64,000 nt of DNA from Paracoccaceae bacterium (GCA_022822495.1 JAJEBQ010000024.1:1-64000), one strand, 5' to 3'; shown: positions 11,855 to 20,071, counted from the stretch's first letter. The notes: generated by a model not told the origin, from the letters alone. Translations and numbers: made by a program.

Positions 11855-12739
11855 TTAGATCAAGTTTTTAAGTTCCCTGTATAGACCTGTTATCGTCCTA
11901 TACATCGCCTCCCTTGGTCTTTCACCACGTACAGAATTGTTGAAGATGTCCTCAGGAAGGATACGGTGAAGTTGGGACTTGAAGTCATCACTTGAAACAA
12001 TATCGCTGCTTCGTTCGACAAGATTGTCCATTCGTTGTGGGAAGTTGGTTATCCCATAGTCATTTGTCTTGGCCTCGACCAAATCAGGCCGAACCCTTAT
12101 TCCCTGACCCTGCAACCAAAAAAGATCCCAAATATCACGATACCGTATGTACTCTGGGTGCGTTAAAGAAAGAAGTTTGTCTGCCATGATCTCCTCAGGA
12201 GATTCCACACCAACCAGGATATTATTGTGACCGTCCGGTAAAAATGGATAGTTTTGCCTCACCTGATGTGTTTCCAAGGTGTAAGCAGGGATATTGGCAA
12301 CCTCGATTTTTATGCGTTGTCTGGGTCGGTCTAGACGTTCTGGCTCAGTAAGTACCATAACCTGCCACTTGTCTACCCGTAACATTGAATTTTCTGGAGC
12401 CTCTTTTTTCACACAGGGGTCTTTAACCTGCATTTCAAGTCCGTACCGTGTACCAAGATACTCCTCAAGAACCGCTTTAATGTCATTTAATGAGGAGGAA
12501 GAAAAATCCCGTCCCCCAACAAAATCCAGGTCTTCGCTATATCGCTGTGAACCGTAACACAAACGTAACGATGTCCCTCCTCGAAATACCAGATTTTTTA
12601 ACAGACCATTTCGTTCGAGACAAAACAGAATGTCGTAGTGAAGCAATTCCTTCCTGATCACAGGACCCATGTGTGAAACCGCAGGATTGAGCATCGCCCT
12701 CCCGGCCAACAACTCAAAATCAATCTTGGCTCTCTTCAT
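11855..12739 (-). CDS. abiEii: AbiEii-type nucleotidyltransferase toxin
   Basis: AbiEii toxins are nucleotidyltransferases of type IV toxin-antitoxin systems; related enzymes (MenT family) modify tRNA 3' ends. The 294-residue protein shows the family motifs in order: GGTSLRLCYGSQRYSEDLDF at about residues 54-73 (nucleotidyltransferase core with the catalytic DLD), VESPEEIMADKLLSL, and YRDIWDLFWL. ATG at 12739 was chosen because AGGAGG sits 6 nt upstream; a longer frame to 12757 would swallow that ribosome-binding site. The gene overlaps the end of the antitoxin gene by 20 nt, the usual AbiE arrangement. All motifs are intact, so the toxin is probably functional. Confidence 0.92.
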   Translation of the reverse strand: MKRAKIDFELLAGRAMLNPAVSHMGPVIRKELLHYDILFCLERNGLLKNLVFRGGTSLRLCYGSQRYSEDLDFVGGRDFSSSSLNDIKAVLEEYLGTRYGLEMQVKDPCVKKEAPENSMLRVDKWQVMVLTEPERLDRPRQRIKIEVANIPAYTLETHQVRQNYPFLPDGHNNILVGVESPEEIMADKLLSLTHPEYIRYRDIWDLFWLQGQGIRVRPDLVEAKTNDYGITNFPQRMDNLVERSSDIVSSDDFKSQLHRILPEDIFNNSVRGERPREAMYRTITGLYRELKNLI

Positions 12740-13262
12740 AGAGAACCTCCTCATCAATCAGGTCCAAATTTCGACCCACTCGTTTCAGGTCACGGAATGC
12801 CTTGTGCTTGCCAGCCATTCTGAGAGGTCTGTCACCATGATGGATGTCTTCCAATATATCTGCTAGTGAACGTGATGTATGTGTAAACTCAATTGTACCA
12901 AAGGGAGTATGAAACTCGCCTTTACGACCTGTGGTCATGACAGTCAGACGCATAGGAATTTGTGATATTACTCCCCATTCCGAAAGGGCTGATTCAAGGC
13001 TGATATAATTGTATTCTCCCTCGCGCATTGCCGAAGCGATGCTTTCAAGAGTATGAATATATGAATGGGTTGACAACATATTGACAAAAACTCCATGGCC
13101 AGTTCGCTTTAGGATACCTGCGTCAGTGAGTCGATTCAATCCGGCTCGCAGGGTTTTTAGACTGTCCTCACGAAATACAATTCTAAGATCTGCCTGTGTA
13201 AAAACCTGTTGACCCTTTCGGTCTTGAATTGTCAGACGATGAATGGCATCTTTAATTTTCAT
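12720..13262 (-). CDS. abiEi: AbiEi-type antitoxin / transcriptional repressor
   Basis: This 180-residue protein precedes and overlaps the AbiEii toxin gene. It has an N-terminal winged-helix-like region (FTQADLRIVFREDSLKTLRA, then GLNRLTDAGILKRTGHGVFV) and a C-terminal AbiEi antitoxin domain (NYISLESALSEWGVISQIPM and TPFGTIEFTHTSRSLADILE). In characterised AbiE systems the N-terminal domain represses the operon and the C-terminal domain is needed for toxin neutralisation. The start was taken at ATG 13262, with AGGG 7 nt upstream, rather than TTG 13268. An operator-like inverted repeat lies just upstream. Confidence 0.9.
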   Translation of the reverse strand: MKIKDAIHRLTIQDRKGQQVFTQADLRIVFREDSLKTLRAGLNRLTDAGILKRTGHGVFVNMLSTHSYIHTLESIASAMREGEYNYISLESALSEWGVISQIPMRLTVMTTGRKGEFHTPFGTIEFTHTSRSLADILEDIHHGDRPLRMAGKHKAFRDLKRVGRNLDLIDEEVLYEESQD

Positions 13263-13276
13263 GAACAAACCCTAGA

Positions 13277-13316
13277 CTAGACAAATATACAATATAAACA
13301 TGGTATTATTGTCTAG
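13277..13316 (-). promoter_or_regulatory. abiE promoter with operator-like inverted repeat
   Basis: Two 8-bp arms, CTAGACAA at 13277-13284 and TTGTCTAG at 13309-13316, are perfectly inverted around a 24-bp AT-rich spacer. On the minus strand, TAGACA (13315-13310) and TGTATA (13291-13286) form a plausible -35/-10 pair with an 18-bp spacer, ending 24 bp before the abiEi ATG. The arms therefore bracket the promoter. AbiEi proteins are known to bind inverted repeats and autorepress, so this is the likely operator. Confidence 0.65.
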
Positions 13317-13555
13317 TTATTAAGAGTGACTCTTTAGCACTACCCTAAATTATTGTCGCTTTGATATGGAATCTTGCAAATTCGTAGACCTCTAACACCT
13401 GGATCAAACATTCTTTTGCTTGCAATGTGCTTGTTAGTTGAGAGGGTATTCAATCAGGGCTGAGAGATCTAACCACTTGTATGAAGCCCCTTTTACAGCA
13501 CCATAATTCAGGTTGAATCCATCAACGTAAAGATAAGTTTCCAAAGATTTAACAC

Positions 13556-13571
13556 AATTAAGGGCACCCCT
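13556..13571 (+). repeat. Short direct repeat, copy 1 (AATTAAGGGCACCYCT)
   Basis: AATTAAGGGCACCCCT here recurs as AATTAAGGGCACCTCT at 14477-14492, same strand, 15 of 16 bases identical, about 920 bp apart. The two copies flank the hairpin and the small coiled-coil gene. They may be remnants of a dispersed element; two copies are not enough to be sure. Confidence 0.4.
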
Positions 13572-13769
13572 ATTATATCCAAAATCTGAGACCCCTCTAT
13601 ATTTTATCGACATTTTTTATCATAATATCTTTTTGGTACATTTCATTTTTCATTACTCCAGGGCAATTACGCCTTTTTGCCTGGTTCTGATTCTCTCGTG
13701 TAGTACCATTTTATTTAATCAGGGTCTTGCGTACCCCCTCACCCCACACTATGCTCCCTTACATGTTTA

Positions 13770-13970
13770 TCAGAGCAACCATAACAGAAACCGCCCCGGA
13801 TCACGCAGCGGCTGGTCGAAAACCGTCGGGACGGCGACAAAGTCAAACAGAAAACACCGCTCAATCTTGGTCGTCACTTTGATATTCACCGTCAATCCTG
13901 GCCACTTCTGTGCCAACGGATAAGAGAACTGATTGATCCCCGTCAGTCGATTTTCGAGTTTACCCCCGAA
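13770..13970 (-). pseudogene. Unidentified coding-like remnant
   Basis: On the minus strand, 66 codons are open between stops, with no ATG at the beginning. The translation includes LTGINQFSYPLAQKWPGLTV and PTVFDQPLRDPGRFLLWLL. The composition is protein-like and locally GC-richer than the flanks, so it may be the tail of a horizontally acquired gene whose front is lost. I do not recognise the family. Confidence 0.3.
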
Positions 13971-14007
13971 TCACCTAGGATTGTTGGTGTTTGGTGGTTA
14001 TATTTCC

Positions 14008-14036
14008 AAAAAGGGACTCTCCAGGGTCCCCTTTTT
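14008..14036 (+). terminator. Terminator-like hairpin
   Basis: AAAAAGGGAC pairs with GTCCCCTTTTT (one bulged C) around an 8-nt loop, followed by TTTTT/GTG. The form is that of a rho-independent terminator and works in either direction. No intact gene precedes it on either strand, so it may have outlived the gene it served. Confidence 0.55.
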
Positions 14037-14075
14037 GTGTTGATATATCCCAACATTAAGAGTATATTATTTGGC

Positions 14076-14264
14076 ATGAATGAGAATGATATAGACAAAC
14101 GCATGGCGGTATTGGAGGAAAAAATGAAAACCCATGAAACAAGGCTTGAATCGACTTTGAACGCCCTGCGGACGGACATTGAGAGAGGAAAAAACGATCA
14201 AATCAAATGGATTGTTGGCGTTGTGGCTGTGGCGGTCATAATTATTATCGGCGTGCTAGGTTAG
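14076..14264 (+). CDS. Small coiled-coil protein with C-terminal membrane segment
   Basis: A 62-residue protein. Residues 1-40 are a charged amphipathic helix with heptad-like spacing (MAVLEEKMKTHETRLESTLN, ALRTDIERG), followed by a single C-terminal transmembrane segment (IVGVVAVAVIIIIGVLG). This plan, a coiled coil plus tail anchor, is common in small phage- or mobile-element-associated proteins. A longer frame opens at 14037, but ATG 14076 gives the MNENDID start shared with the related frame at 24411-24638 (minus), supporting both the start and the reality of the family. Function unknown. Confidence 0.6.
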   Translation: MNENDIDKRMAVLEEKMKTHETRLESTLNALRTDIERGKNDQIKWIVGVVAVAVIIIIGVLG

Positions 14265-14694
14265 GTCAGCCCAACCCTTTCGGCATGCCTGTAACCTTAA
14301 TGGTGCAGGCCAAAACGAATGGCGTGATTAACACAACAAGTTGTCAAGAAGTTTGTTCATGGTATGCTCCAACCACAGATATTCGTCTGGGCAGCAAGCC
14401 GTAGAACAACTTCCTTGAGATTAAAATCATCGGGAGTTTTGGCAGGAAATCTGAGGCTAATTCCATAATGATGATAAATTAAGGGCACCTCTTTTTTTAG
14501 ATCATCGGAGATCCCCTGATTTTCAAAAGTCACTTTTCTAATTTTTCTATCCCTGTTACATATATTTTTTTGTAAACTCTTGATCAATCAGACCCTGTTT
14601 TCGCTCATTCATCCTTTGATCGCACTAGGCACACACCTCTCCTTTCCTTTCCAAACCGTCTCTTTGTGAAGGTGCCAAGACAGGGTCATCAGGA
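14265..14694. other. Accessory spacer without an intact gene
   Basis: 430 bp with no gene I can support. A minus-strand open frame (14357-14587) whose end reads PDDFNLKEVVLRLAAQTNIC looks faintly protein-like but is unidentified. It also holds the second copy of the 16-bp repeat at 14477-14492. Confidence 0.4.
14477..14492 (+). repeat. Short direct repeat, copy 2 (AATTAAGGGCACCYCT)
   Basis: AATTAAGGGCACCTCT, differing in one base from the copy at 13556-13571 and in the same orientation. Confidence 0.4.
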
Positions 14695-14910
14695 TTATGC
14701 CGATATGAGACTGTGAAAGTATTCTGGCGCCTAAGGCAGGAAGTCACTTTTAACTTTTATGTGCCGAGCTAATGTGTCCTTTCGAGACTTTTATGTGTTG
14801 TTTTTGGGACTTTCGTTTGCAAAAAACAGCCCAAAGGCACATTTTCTTGGTATGGAAATGATCTTTTGAAGAATTCGTTTAAATACTTTCACAGTCTTAT
14901 ATCGGCATAA
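14695..14910. mobile_element. MITE-like element with 29-bp terminal inverted repeats
   Basis: The left end (14695-14723) begins TTATGCCGATATGAGACTGT and the right end (14882-14910) is its inverted copy; the arms match over 29 bp with one difference (G versus A at the 12th base). The 158 bp between them hold no gene. This is the structure of a non-autonomous miniature inverted-repeat transposable element or a collapsed insertion sequence. Its right end abuts a transposase fragment at 14912, so the two may be parts of one decayed element. I do not see a clear target-site duplication. Confidence 0.6.
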
Positions 14911-14911
14911 C

Positions 14912-15076
14912 CTTGAACACCGTGGTCTTGACCGTGTGCGGGCCCATGGTGCTGGCGGCTTTGAGCGTGTCGTTGGCATGTCAACCTTGGCCTTCAACAT
15001 CCATCGTCTTGGCCTGTTGATCCGCCGTCGGCGCCAGGTGCTGCGCAAGCGTCGGCGTTTGCCACGGGCCGCCTGA
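14912..15076 (+). pseudogene. Transposase C-terminal fragment (ISNCY/IS1182-like)
   Basis: 54 codons ending in TGA translate as LEHRGLDRVRAHGAGGFERV, then VGMSTLAFNIHRLGLLIRRR and a basic tail. This matches the C-terminal end of ISNCY/IS1182-like DDE transposases (HGLDR...HG..GF.R.V...A.N.HR.G). The rest of the transposase is absent. The fragment is clearly GC-richer than its surroundings, a sign of foreign origin. The exact IS family is from motif memory. Confidence 0.6.
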
Positions 15077-15583
15077 CCACTCGTTTGTGTCACTGAACTG
15101 GTGACCGTTCCGCCGGGGACGGAGGGGCGAGGTCTGTCATGGTGGTCGGAAACGGGCCGTTTTTTGTGGATAACTCTCGCATCCAAGTGTTTTTTTGTGG
15201 AAAAACAGTTCCAATCCACTCATTTTTGGTTGATCGGGAGCGGTCTTGTTGCCTGGATTTTTGGTGATTTGTCAAAAATAGGGTATTTTCTGGGCGGTCA
15301 CTAATTACGGCAAGAAAATATGTTCAAAATTGCCGTCTTTGTTGAGTGTTAGGAGATAAAAGCAGTGAAAGCCATGTGATGGCTTCATAACCCATTTCAC
15401 TCATGCCACTGGACGGGTTTTTGGCAGCAATTTAAGACAAATTGATTTGTAAATTGATGGCCTTAAGAATGGCAGAATTCGCGGATCATGATCCCTGTAT
15501 AGACAAGAAAGCAAAACGATCAGTTATCCTTGAGCTAACCATATTATCAATGGACTAGGAATCAGATCATTTCATTATGACGA
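15077..15583. other. Spacer between transposase remnant and prs
   Basis: About 500 bp. The first 200 bp, following the transposase stop, are GC-rich and may be the 3' flank of the insertion sequence. A short perfect hairpin AAGCCAT-GTG-ATGGCTT lies near 15367-15383. No gene is supported. Confidence 0.4.
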
Positions 15584-16636
15584 TCAAGTATTGCTGCTCC
15601 GAAAGAGTGGGAGATCGTTATTGCCGTAAAGCCATTCAATATTCTTGGCTTGGAATAGGCTAGATACCGATGTTCCGCTGGCAATGCTTAAAATGGCCCT
15701 GGCAAACAGGGGAGCAGTACTTAATACCCGAATTTTGGGCGAATCCCTTTGCGCCGCATCAATCTCAATTGTATCGGTAATGACCAAAGAACTTAGTTTG
15801 GACTCTTCTATTCTTTGCTGGGCCGAATTTGAAAGAACACCATGGGTTATATAGGCATGAACCTCCTGAGCACCCTCTTCAACCAGTAAGTTTGCACCCT
15901 TGCAAAGGGTCCCAGCTGTATCACAAATATCGTCAACCAGAATACATTTTCTGTCTTTAACGTTACCAATAACAGTCATTTCAGCGATTTCACCTGGTAT
16001 AGTCCGGCGTTTGTCAATAACAGCAAGGTCAGCACCCAACCTTTTTGCCAGGTCCCTTGCTCTGGCAACACCCCCAATATCAGGCGAAACAACTACGAGT
16101 TCGTATATATTTTTCCGAAACAATTTCCTCAGATCTATTTCAAAAATGGGCGATGCATACAGATTGTCCACAGGAATATCAAAGAAACCTTGTATTTGCG
16201 CCGAATGCAAATCCATCGTCAGGACTCGAGAACAACCTGCCTGGGCGATGAGGTTGGCGACTAGTTTGGCTGAAATCGGGGTTCTCGCTTTTGTCCTGCG
16301 ATCTTGACGTGCATAACCAAAATAAGGAATTACAGCCGTTATTCTTGAGGCTGAGGATCGCCTGAGTGTATCCGAAATTATAAGCAGTTCCATTAAATGG
16401 TCATTTGCCGGTTTCGAAGTGGATTGAATAATAAACATGTCCTCACCCCGTACATTCTCGTAGAGTTCAACAAAGACTTCCTTGTCGTTGAAACGCTCTA
16501 CTCTGGATGGGACGAGTCCAATTGAACTTCCAGTTTGGGAAGAAATACTTGTGGCAACATTATTTGCCAAATTCGGATTTGCATTACCGGAAACAAGTTT
16601 GAGGTTAGCAAATGGGGACATCAACCAATTTTCCAT
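15584..16636 (-). CDS. prs: Ribose-phosphate pyrophosphokinase (PRPP synthetase)
   Basis: Makes PRPP from ribose 5-phosphate and ATP for nucleotide, His and Trp synthesis. The class I signature [20 protein letters not shown] and the PRPP-binding loop [13 protein letters not shown] are intact, as is the ATP-flexible loop [16 protein letters not shown]. At 350 residues it is longer than the usual 310-320: about 25 extra C-terminal residues ([20 protein letters not shown]) follow the normal end SVSSLF. Start ATG 16636 gives a five-residue extension over the ATG at 16621, which yields the standard [16 protein letters not shown]; either may be used. It marks the return to core genome after the accessory island. 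Confidence 0.95.
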   Translation of the reverse strand: MENWLMSPFANLKLVSGNANPNLANNVATSISSQTGSSIGLVPSRVERFNDKEVFVELYENVRGEDMFIIQSTSKPANDHLMELLIISDTLRRSSASRITAVIPYFGYARQDRRTKARTPISAKLVANLIAQAGCSRVLTMDLHSAQIQGFFDIPVDNLYASPIFEIDLRKLFRKNIYELVVVSPDIGGVARARDLAKRLGADLAVIDKRRTIPGEIAEMTVIGNVKDRKCILVDDICDTAGTLCKGANLLVEEGAQEVHAYITHGVLSNSAQQRIEESKLSSLVITDTIEIDAAQRDSPKIRVLSTAPLFARAILSIASGTSVSSLFQAKNIEWLYGNNDLPLFRSSNT

Positions 16637-16914
16637 ATTTTGTTTGGTATATGATCATAAAGAAATGCTATGAGCATTGTATCCTGAATGCAAATGCTCA
16701 AGTTTGTAAAGAGTAGAAGGGAAATTTGTAAGAATGGCTAATTACCTTTCCATGAGAAGATCCGCTGACAAAATCTCAAAATACTGGAAAGTAATTATAC
16801 ATTTTTAACAGTAAGTTTAATTAGTTAATTTACAATTTCGTCATTTTTATGACTTATAAGGTTAGTTGATAATTATCGCTAATTTGAGATCTAATTTCCA
16901 ACGAGGCTTTATAC

Positions 16915-17502
16915 ATGAAGACCATTTCATATTACTTTTCCGTCCTTTCACCATTTACCTATTTTGCTGGCGATCGCCTGGAGAAAATCGCAAGCAATCA
17001 AGGGGCAAAAATAAATTACCTTCCAATGGACATTATGGGCCTTTTTAACAAAACGGGTGGCCTTCCTCCCAAGCAAAGACATATTTCAAGACAGAAATAC
17101 CGTCTCCAGGAAATTCAAAGAATTGCCAGCCACACCGGTATGCCAGTAAACATAAATCCAAAATTTTGGCCCACGGATCCAAAGCCCTCTTCCTGTACAA
17201 TTATCAATGCACCTGATGGCAAGGGGGATAAGGGACAACTGATTCGGAATTATTTGACAGCCTGTTGGGCCAGAGATCTGGATATTGCCAATGAAGAGGT
17301 TATCCGGGATTGTTTGACAAACGCAGGTTTTGATCCTGAAGTGGCCGACATTGATAATTCCAGTGCAATTGAGATTTTTGAACAAAACACCCTCAAGGCA
17401 CAAGAGGATAATGTTTTTGGTTCACCAACCTATGTCGTTGATGATGAGGTTTTCTGGGGGCAAGATCGACTGGAATACCTTGAAAGATACTTGGCGACGT
17501 GA
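16915..17502 (+). CDS. 2-hydroxychromene-2-carboxylate isomerase family protein (DsbA fold)
   Basis: A 195-residue thioredoxin-fold protein of the HCCA isomerase/GST-kappa family. The N-terminal SYYFSVLSPFTYFAGDRL carries the Ser-Pro-x-x-Tyr active-site pattern where DsbA has its CxxC, and the end GSPTYVVDDEVFWGQDRLEY is a family signature. Characterised members isomerise an aromatic-degradation intermediate using glutathione. No naphthalene-degradation genes are nearby, so the true substrate is unknown. The gene is divergent from prs and convergent with ltaE. Confidence 0.88.
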   Translation: MKTISYYFSVLSPFTYFAGDRLEKIASNQGAKINYLPMDIMGLFNKTGGLPPKQRHISRQKYRLQEIQRIASHTGMPVNINPKFWPTDPKPSSCTIINAPDGKGDKGQLIRNYLTACWARDLDIANEEVIRDCLTNAGFDPEVADIDNSSAIEIFEQNTLKAQEDNVFGSPTYVVDDEVFWGQDRLEYLERYLAT

Positions 17503-17526
17503 GTATTTTCAACTAAAGTTTGGGTT

Positions 17527-18576
17527 TTATCCAATCAGTTCCAGGAAGGTTTCAATTTCCTCGTCAGTTGTTGACCAATTACAGACCAGTCTTGCCTTTA
17601 ATGACTCCACGGGGTCTCCATTGAGAGATTGATTTGGGGGCCAAAGATAATAATCTGCCTTACCGGTAAATGCCAGGTTATGTTTCGCACGGGGTAAAGA
17701 CGCAAAGACCATATTGGCATCAGTCGGATGTACGATATCTACTGATTGCAAATTTGTGAGACCCTTTGCAAGCTTGGTTGCGGCTGAATTGGCTTTCATT
17801 GCCAGTTTGAACCATAGATCATCCTTGAGATATGCTTGCATTTGAGCAGAAAGATACCTGTGTTTGGAATAAAGATGTCCTCCCCTTTTCCTGCGAAGCT
17901 CAAATTCCCAAGCCATTGCCGGATCAAACAAAATAACAGCCTCAACCCCCAACAACCCGTTCTTTGTACCACCTAAAGACAAGACATCAATACCGGCTCT
18001 CCATGATAACTCAGCTGGTGTACATTCCAGTTTTACCAGTGCATTGGCAAATCGCGCACCATCCAGGTGTACAGGAAGGCTGTTTTCTTTTGCCAATGAG
18101 GTGAGTTCGGTTATTTCTGTCAGACTATAAACAGCACCCAGCTCAGTTGGGTTGGTAATTGAAAGAGCGCCCTTCTGAACATTGTGAACACCAATAATGC
18201 CAGTGGCTGAAATTGCCTCGGAAAGTTCCTGAAGATTGATTTTGGCATGGCTCCCCCCAACTGTTGTCAGTTTGGACCCCCCTGTATAGAATTCGGGTGC
18301 ACCACATTCATCTTCCTCTATATGAGAATGTTCGTGACAAAATATGGTCCCCCAAGGTGGGCAAATCGTTGCCAGGGCTACGGCATTGGCTGCTGTGCCG
18401 GTTCCAACGAGATAAACGGCAGCTTCAGGTGCTTCGAAAATGTCTCTAATCCGCTCCTCCACCTCCTCCATCAGGGTATCTCTACCATAGGATTTCTCAT
18501 AGCCTTGATTGGCTTTGAATACAGCTTCCAGCACCTCGGGTGCAGCGGGGCCTGAATTGTCAGATGCAAAATTCAT
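17527..18576 (-). CDS. ltaE: Low-specificity L-threonine aldolase
   Basis: PLP enzyme cleaving L-threonine/L-allo-threonine to glycine and acetaldehyde. The 349-residue protein has the family start MNFASDNSGPAAPEVLEA, the HLDGARFANA cofactor-binding Asp motif, and the Schiff-base lysine in LSLGGTKNGLLGVEA. Length is typical. The start codon overlaps the stop of the upstream YcgN-family gene by 4 nt (ATGA), so the two are co-translated. Confidence 0.93.
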   Translation of the reverse strand: MNFASDNSGPAAPEVLEAVFKANQGYEKSYGRDTLMEEVEERIRDIFEAPEAAVYLVGTGTAANAVALATICPPWGTIFCHEHSHIEEDECGAPEFYTGGSKLTTVGGSHAKINLQELSEAISATGIIGVHNVQKGALSITNPTELGAVYSLTEITELTSLAKENSLPVHLDGARFANALVKLECTPAELSWRAGIDVLSLGGTKNGLLGVEAVILFDPAMAWEFELRRKRGGHLYSKHRYLSAQMQAYLKDDLWFKLAMKANSAATKLAKGLTNLQSVDIVHPTDANMVFASLPRAKHNLAFTGKADYYLWPPNQSLNGDPVESLKARLVCNWSTTDEEIETFLELIG

Positions 18577-19091
18577 TGTTGTTCAACCTCAATAATGTGA
18601 TTTTGAATTTCATGTTCTTGAACCTCCGTTTCAGGGATAACCCAACCTCTGACTGATACACCTTTGTCATGGACGGTATTTCTATCTCCAGATATGAGAT
18701 GATGCCAATCAAACAGGGGTTTGTTTTCAAACAAAAGTCGGTAGGCACAAGTCGAGGGTAACCAATAGGCACGTTCATTCAGTAATTGAAGGTCAATTTT
18801 GACACAATCATTAACTATCTTTTTTCGTGCCTCATAATGATTGCATTGGCAGGTTCTACAGTCAAGCAACCGACAAGCAACGTTGGTAAACTCAATCTTG
18901 TTGCCCCCTTGGGATTCAAACTTGTAAAGGCAACATAAACCACAACCATCACACAGATTCTCCCATTCTGCTGAAGTAAAGTCCTGAAGTTGAAATCGTG
19001 TCCAATAATTGTTTCGAGTGATATTTGGGAAAAATCTCTGTAACCAACTTCCGATAAAGAGCCGGTAGATTATGTCCCGAATATTGATCAT
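18573..19091 (-). CDS. YcgN/UPF0260 family cysteine-cluster protein
   Basis: A 172-residue member of the YkgJ/YcgN zinc- or iron-chelating cysteine cluster family. The cysteines lie in CDGCGLCCLYKFE, VACRLLDCRTCQCNHY, VNDCVKI and PSTCAYRLL, in the normal family order. Family members start near MSFWKxK..; here the N-terminus (MINIRDIIYRLFIGSWLQRF) is somewhat different, and the start at ATG 19091 is the only reasonable one. Function in the cell is unknown. It is translationally coupled to ltaE. Confidence 0.85.
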   Translation of the reverse strand: MINIRDIIYRLFIGSWLQRFFPNITRNNYWTRFQLQDFTSAEWENLCDGCGLCCLYKFESQGGNKIEFTNVACRLLDCRTCQCNHYEARKKIVNDCVKIDLQLLNERAYWLPSTCAYRLLFENKPLFDWHHLISGDRNTVHDKGVSVRGWVIPETEVQEHEIQNHIIEVEQQ

Positions 19092-19126
19092 GAAAGGTAA
19101 ATTAGTCCTGCAGTTTGTAAATTGGT

Positions 19127-20071
19127 TTAGCGAGTGGCATTGGCAAGATGTTCCAAGGTTAATTCACAATCTTGTTTCATTTGAATTACAAGATCATCTA
19201 TCGTTTTAAACTTGACTTCATTGCGGAGATATCTGACCAAGGATACAGATATTTCTTCCCCATAAATATCACCATCAAAATCGAATATATACGTTTCCAA
19301 ATTGGGGTCATGATCGCCAAATGTTGGCTTGGTGCCAATGGAGGCAGCCCCCATATAATGCCCTTTGTAATTTCCGGTCAGAACCTCAACAAAAACAGAA
19401 TAAACACCCAGCTTGGGGACAACCACACCTTCGAAATCGAGGTTGGCGGTAGGATATCCTATATTTCTGCCAACTTTTGATCCTTCTTTTACGATACCTG
19501 TAATCGTATGCCATCTTCCAAGATATGCTCTTGCAAGATCAAGATTCCCTTCACTGAGTGCTTCTCTTACCGCGGAAGAGGAAAAGGCGAGATCTGATTG
19601 GGTTAGTTTGGCAAGGACTGTTACTTCAAAGCCCAATAAATTACCCATATCAACAAGGCGCTCCGTATTGCCAAATCGCCCTTTGCCAAATCGAAAATCG
19701 TCTCCAACAACCACATGGGAAACTTGCAAACCATCGTAAAGAACCTGCTTGATAAAATCATCAGCAGAAAGATTAGCCAAAGTCTCATTAAAAGGGATTT
19801 CGAATAACGCATCAAATCCACAGGATTTGATCAGTTTTGCCCTTGTTTCTGAAGTGGTCAGCCGAAAGGCTGGGTTTGAGGGTGCAAAATACTCTCTTGG
19901 ATGGGGTTCAAAGGTAAGTACCGATGAGGGGGCTTTGTTGTTCAGAGCAATATCCCTGGCGGTAGAAAGTACTTTTCTATGTCCCAGATGCATACCGTCA
20001 AAATTACCAATAGCAACAACAGATTTGGTGTGTTCTGGTAGAACGGATTGGTAGGTATCAAATTTTTTCAT
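19127..20071 (-). CDS. ribF: Bifunctional riboflavin kinase / FAD synthetase
   Basis: Converts riboflavin to FMN and FMN to FAD. The 314-residue protein has the N-terminal nucleotidyltransferase domain (VVAIGNFDGMHLGHRKVL, FSSSAVREAL) and the C-terminal flavokinase domain (GSKVGRNIGYPTANLDFEG, ETYIFDFDGDIYGEEISV). ATG 20071 was preferred to the in-frame TTG 20089. It is the last gene of the ppaC-HAD-ribF run on the minus strand, 28 nt below the HAD gene. Confidence 0.96.
   Translation of the reverse strand: MKKFDTYQSVLPEHTKSVVAIGNFDGMHLGHRKVLSTARDIALNNKAPSSVLTFEPHPREYFAPSNPAFRLTTSETRAKLIKSCGFDALFEIPFNETLANLSADDFIKQVLYDGLQVSHVVVGDDFRFGKGRFGNTERLVDMGNLLGFEVTVLAKLTQSDLAFSSSAVREALSEGNLDLARAYLGRWHTITGIVKEGSKVGRNIGYPTANLDFEGVVVPKLGVYSVFVEVLTGNYKGHYMGAASIGTKPTFGDHDPNLETYIFDFDGDIYGEEISVSLVRYLRNEVKFKTIDDLVIQMKQDCELTLEHLANATR

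Larger units (their letters stand above)
13317..14075. other. Accessory spacer without an intact gene
   Basis: About 760 bp. It contains one copy of the short repeat AATTAAGGGCACCCCT (13556-13571), an unidentified open stretch on the minus strand (13770-13970), and a terminator-like hairpin at 14008-14036, each listed separately. No complete gene is seen. Confidence 0.5.

Noticed and set aside
13633..13923. Plus-strand ORF of 96 codons with a hydrophobic start
   Set aside because: TTG/GTG-type start without Shine-Dalgarno, low-complexity composition, overlaps the more protein-like minus-strand stretch, and matches no family I know.
15101..15304. Plus-strand ORF of 67 codons after the transposase remnant
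   Set aside because: Trp/Phe-rich composition without family features; more likely the non-coding flank of the insertion sequence.
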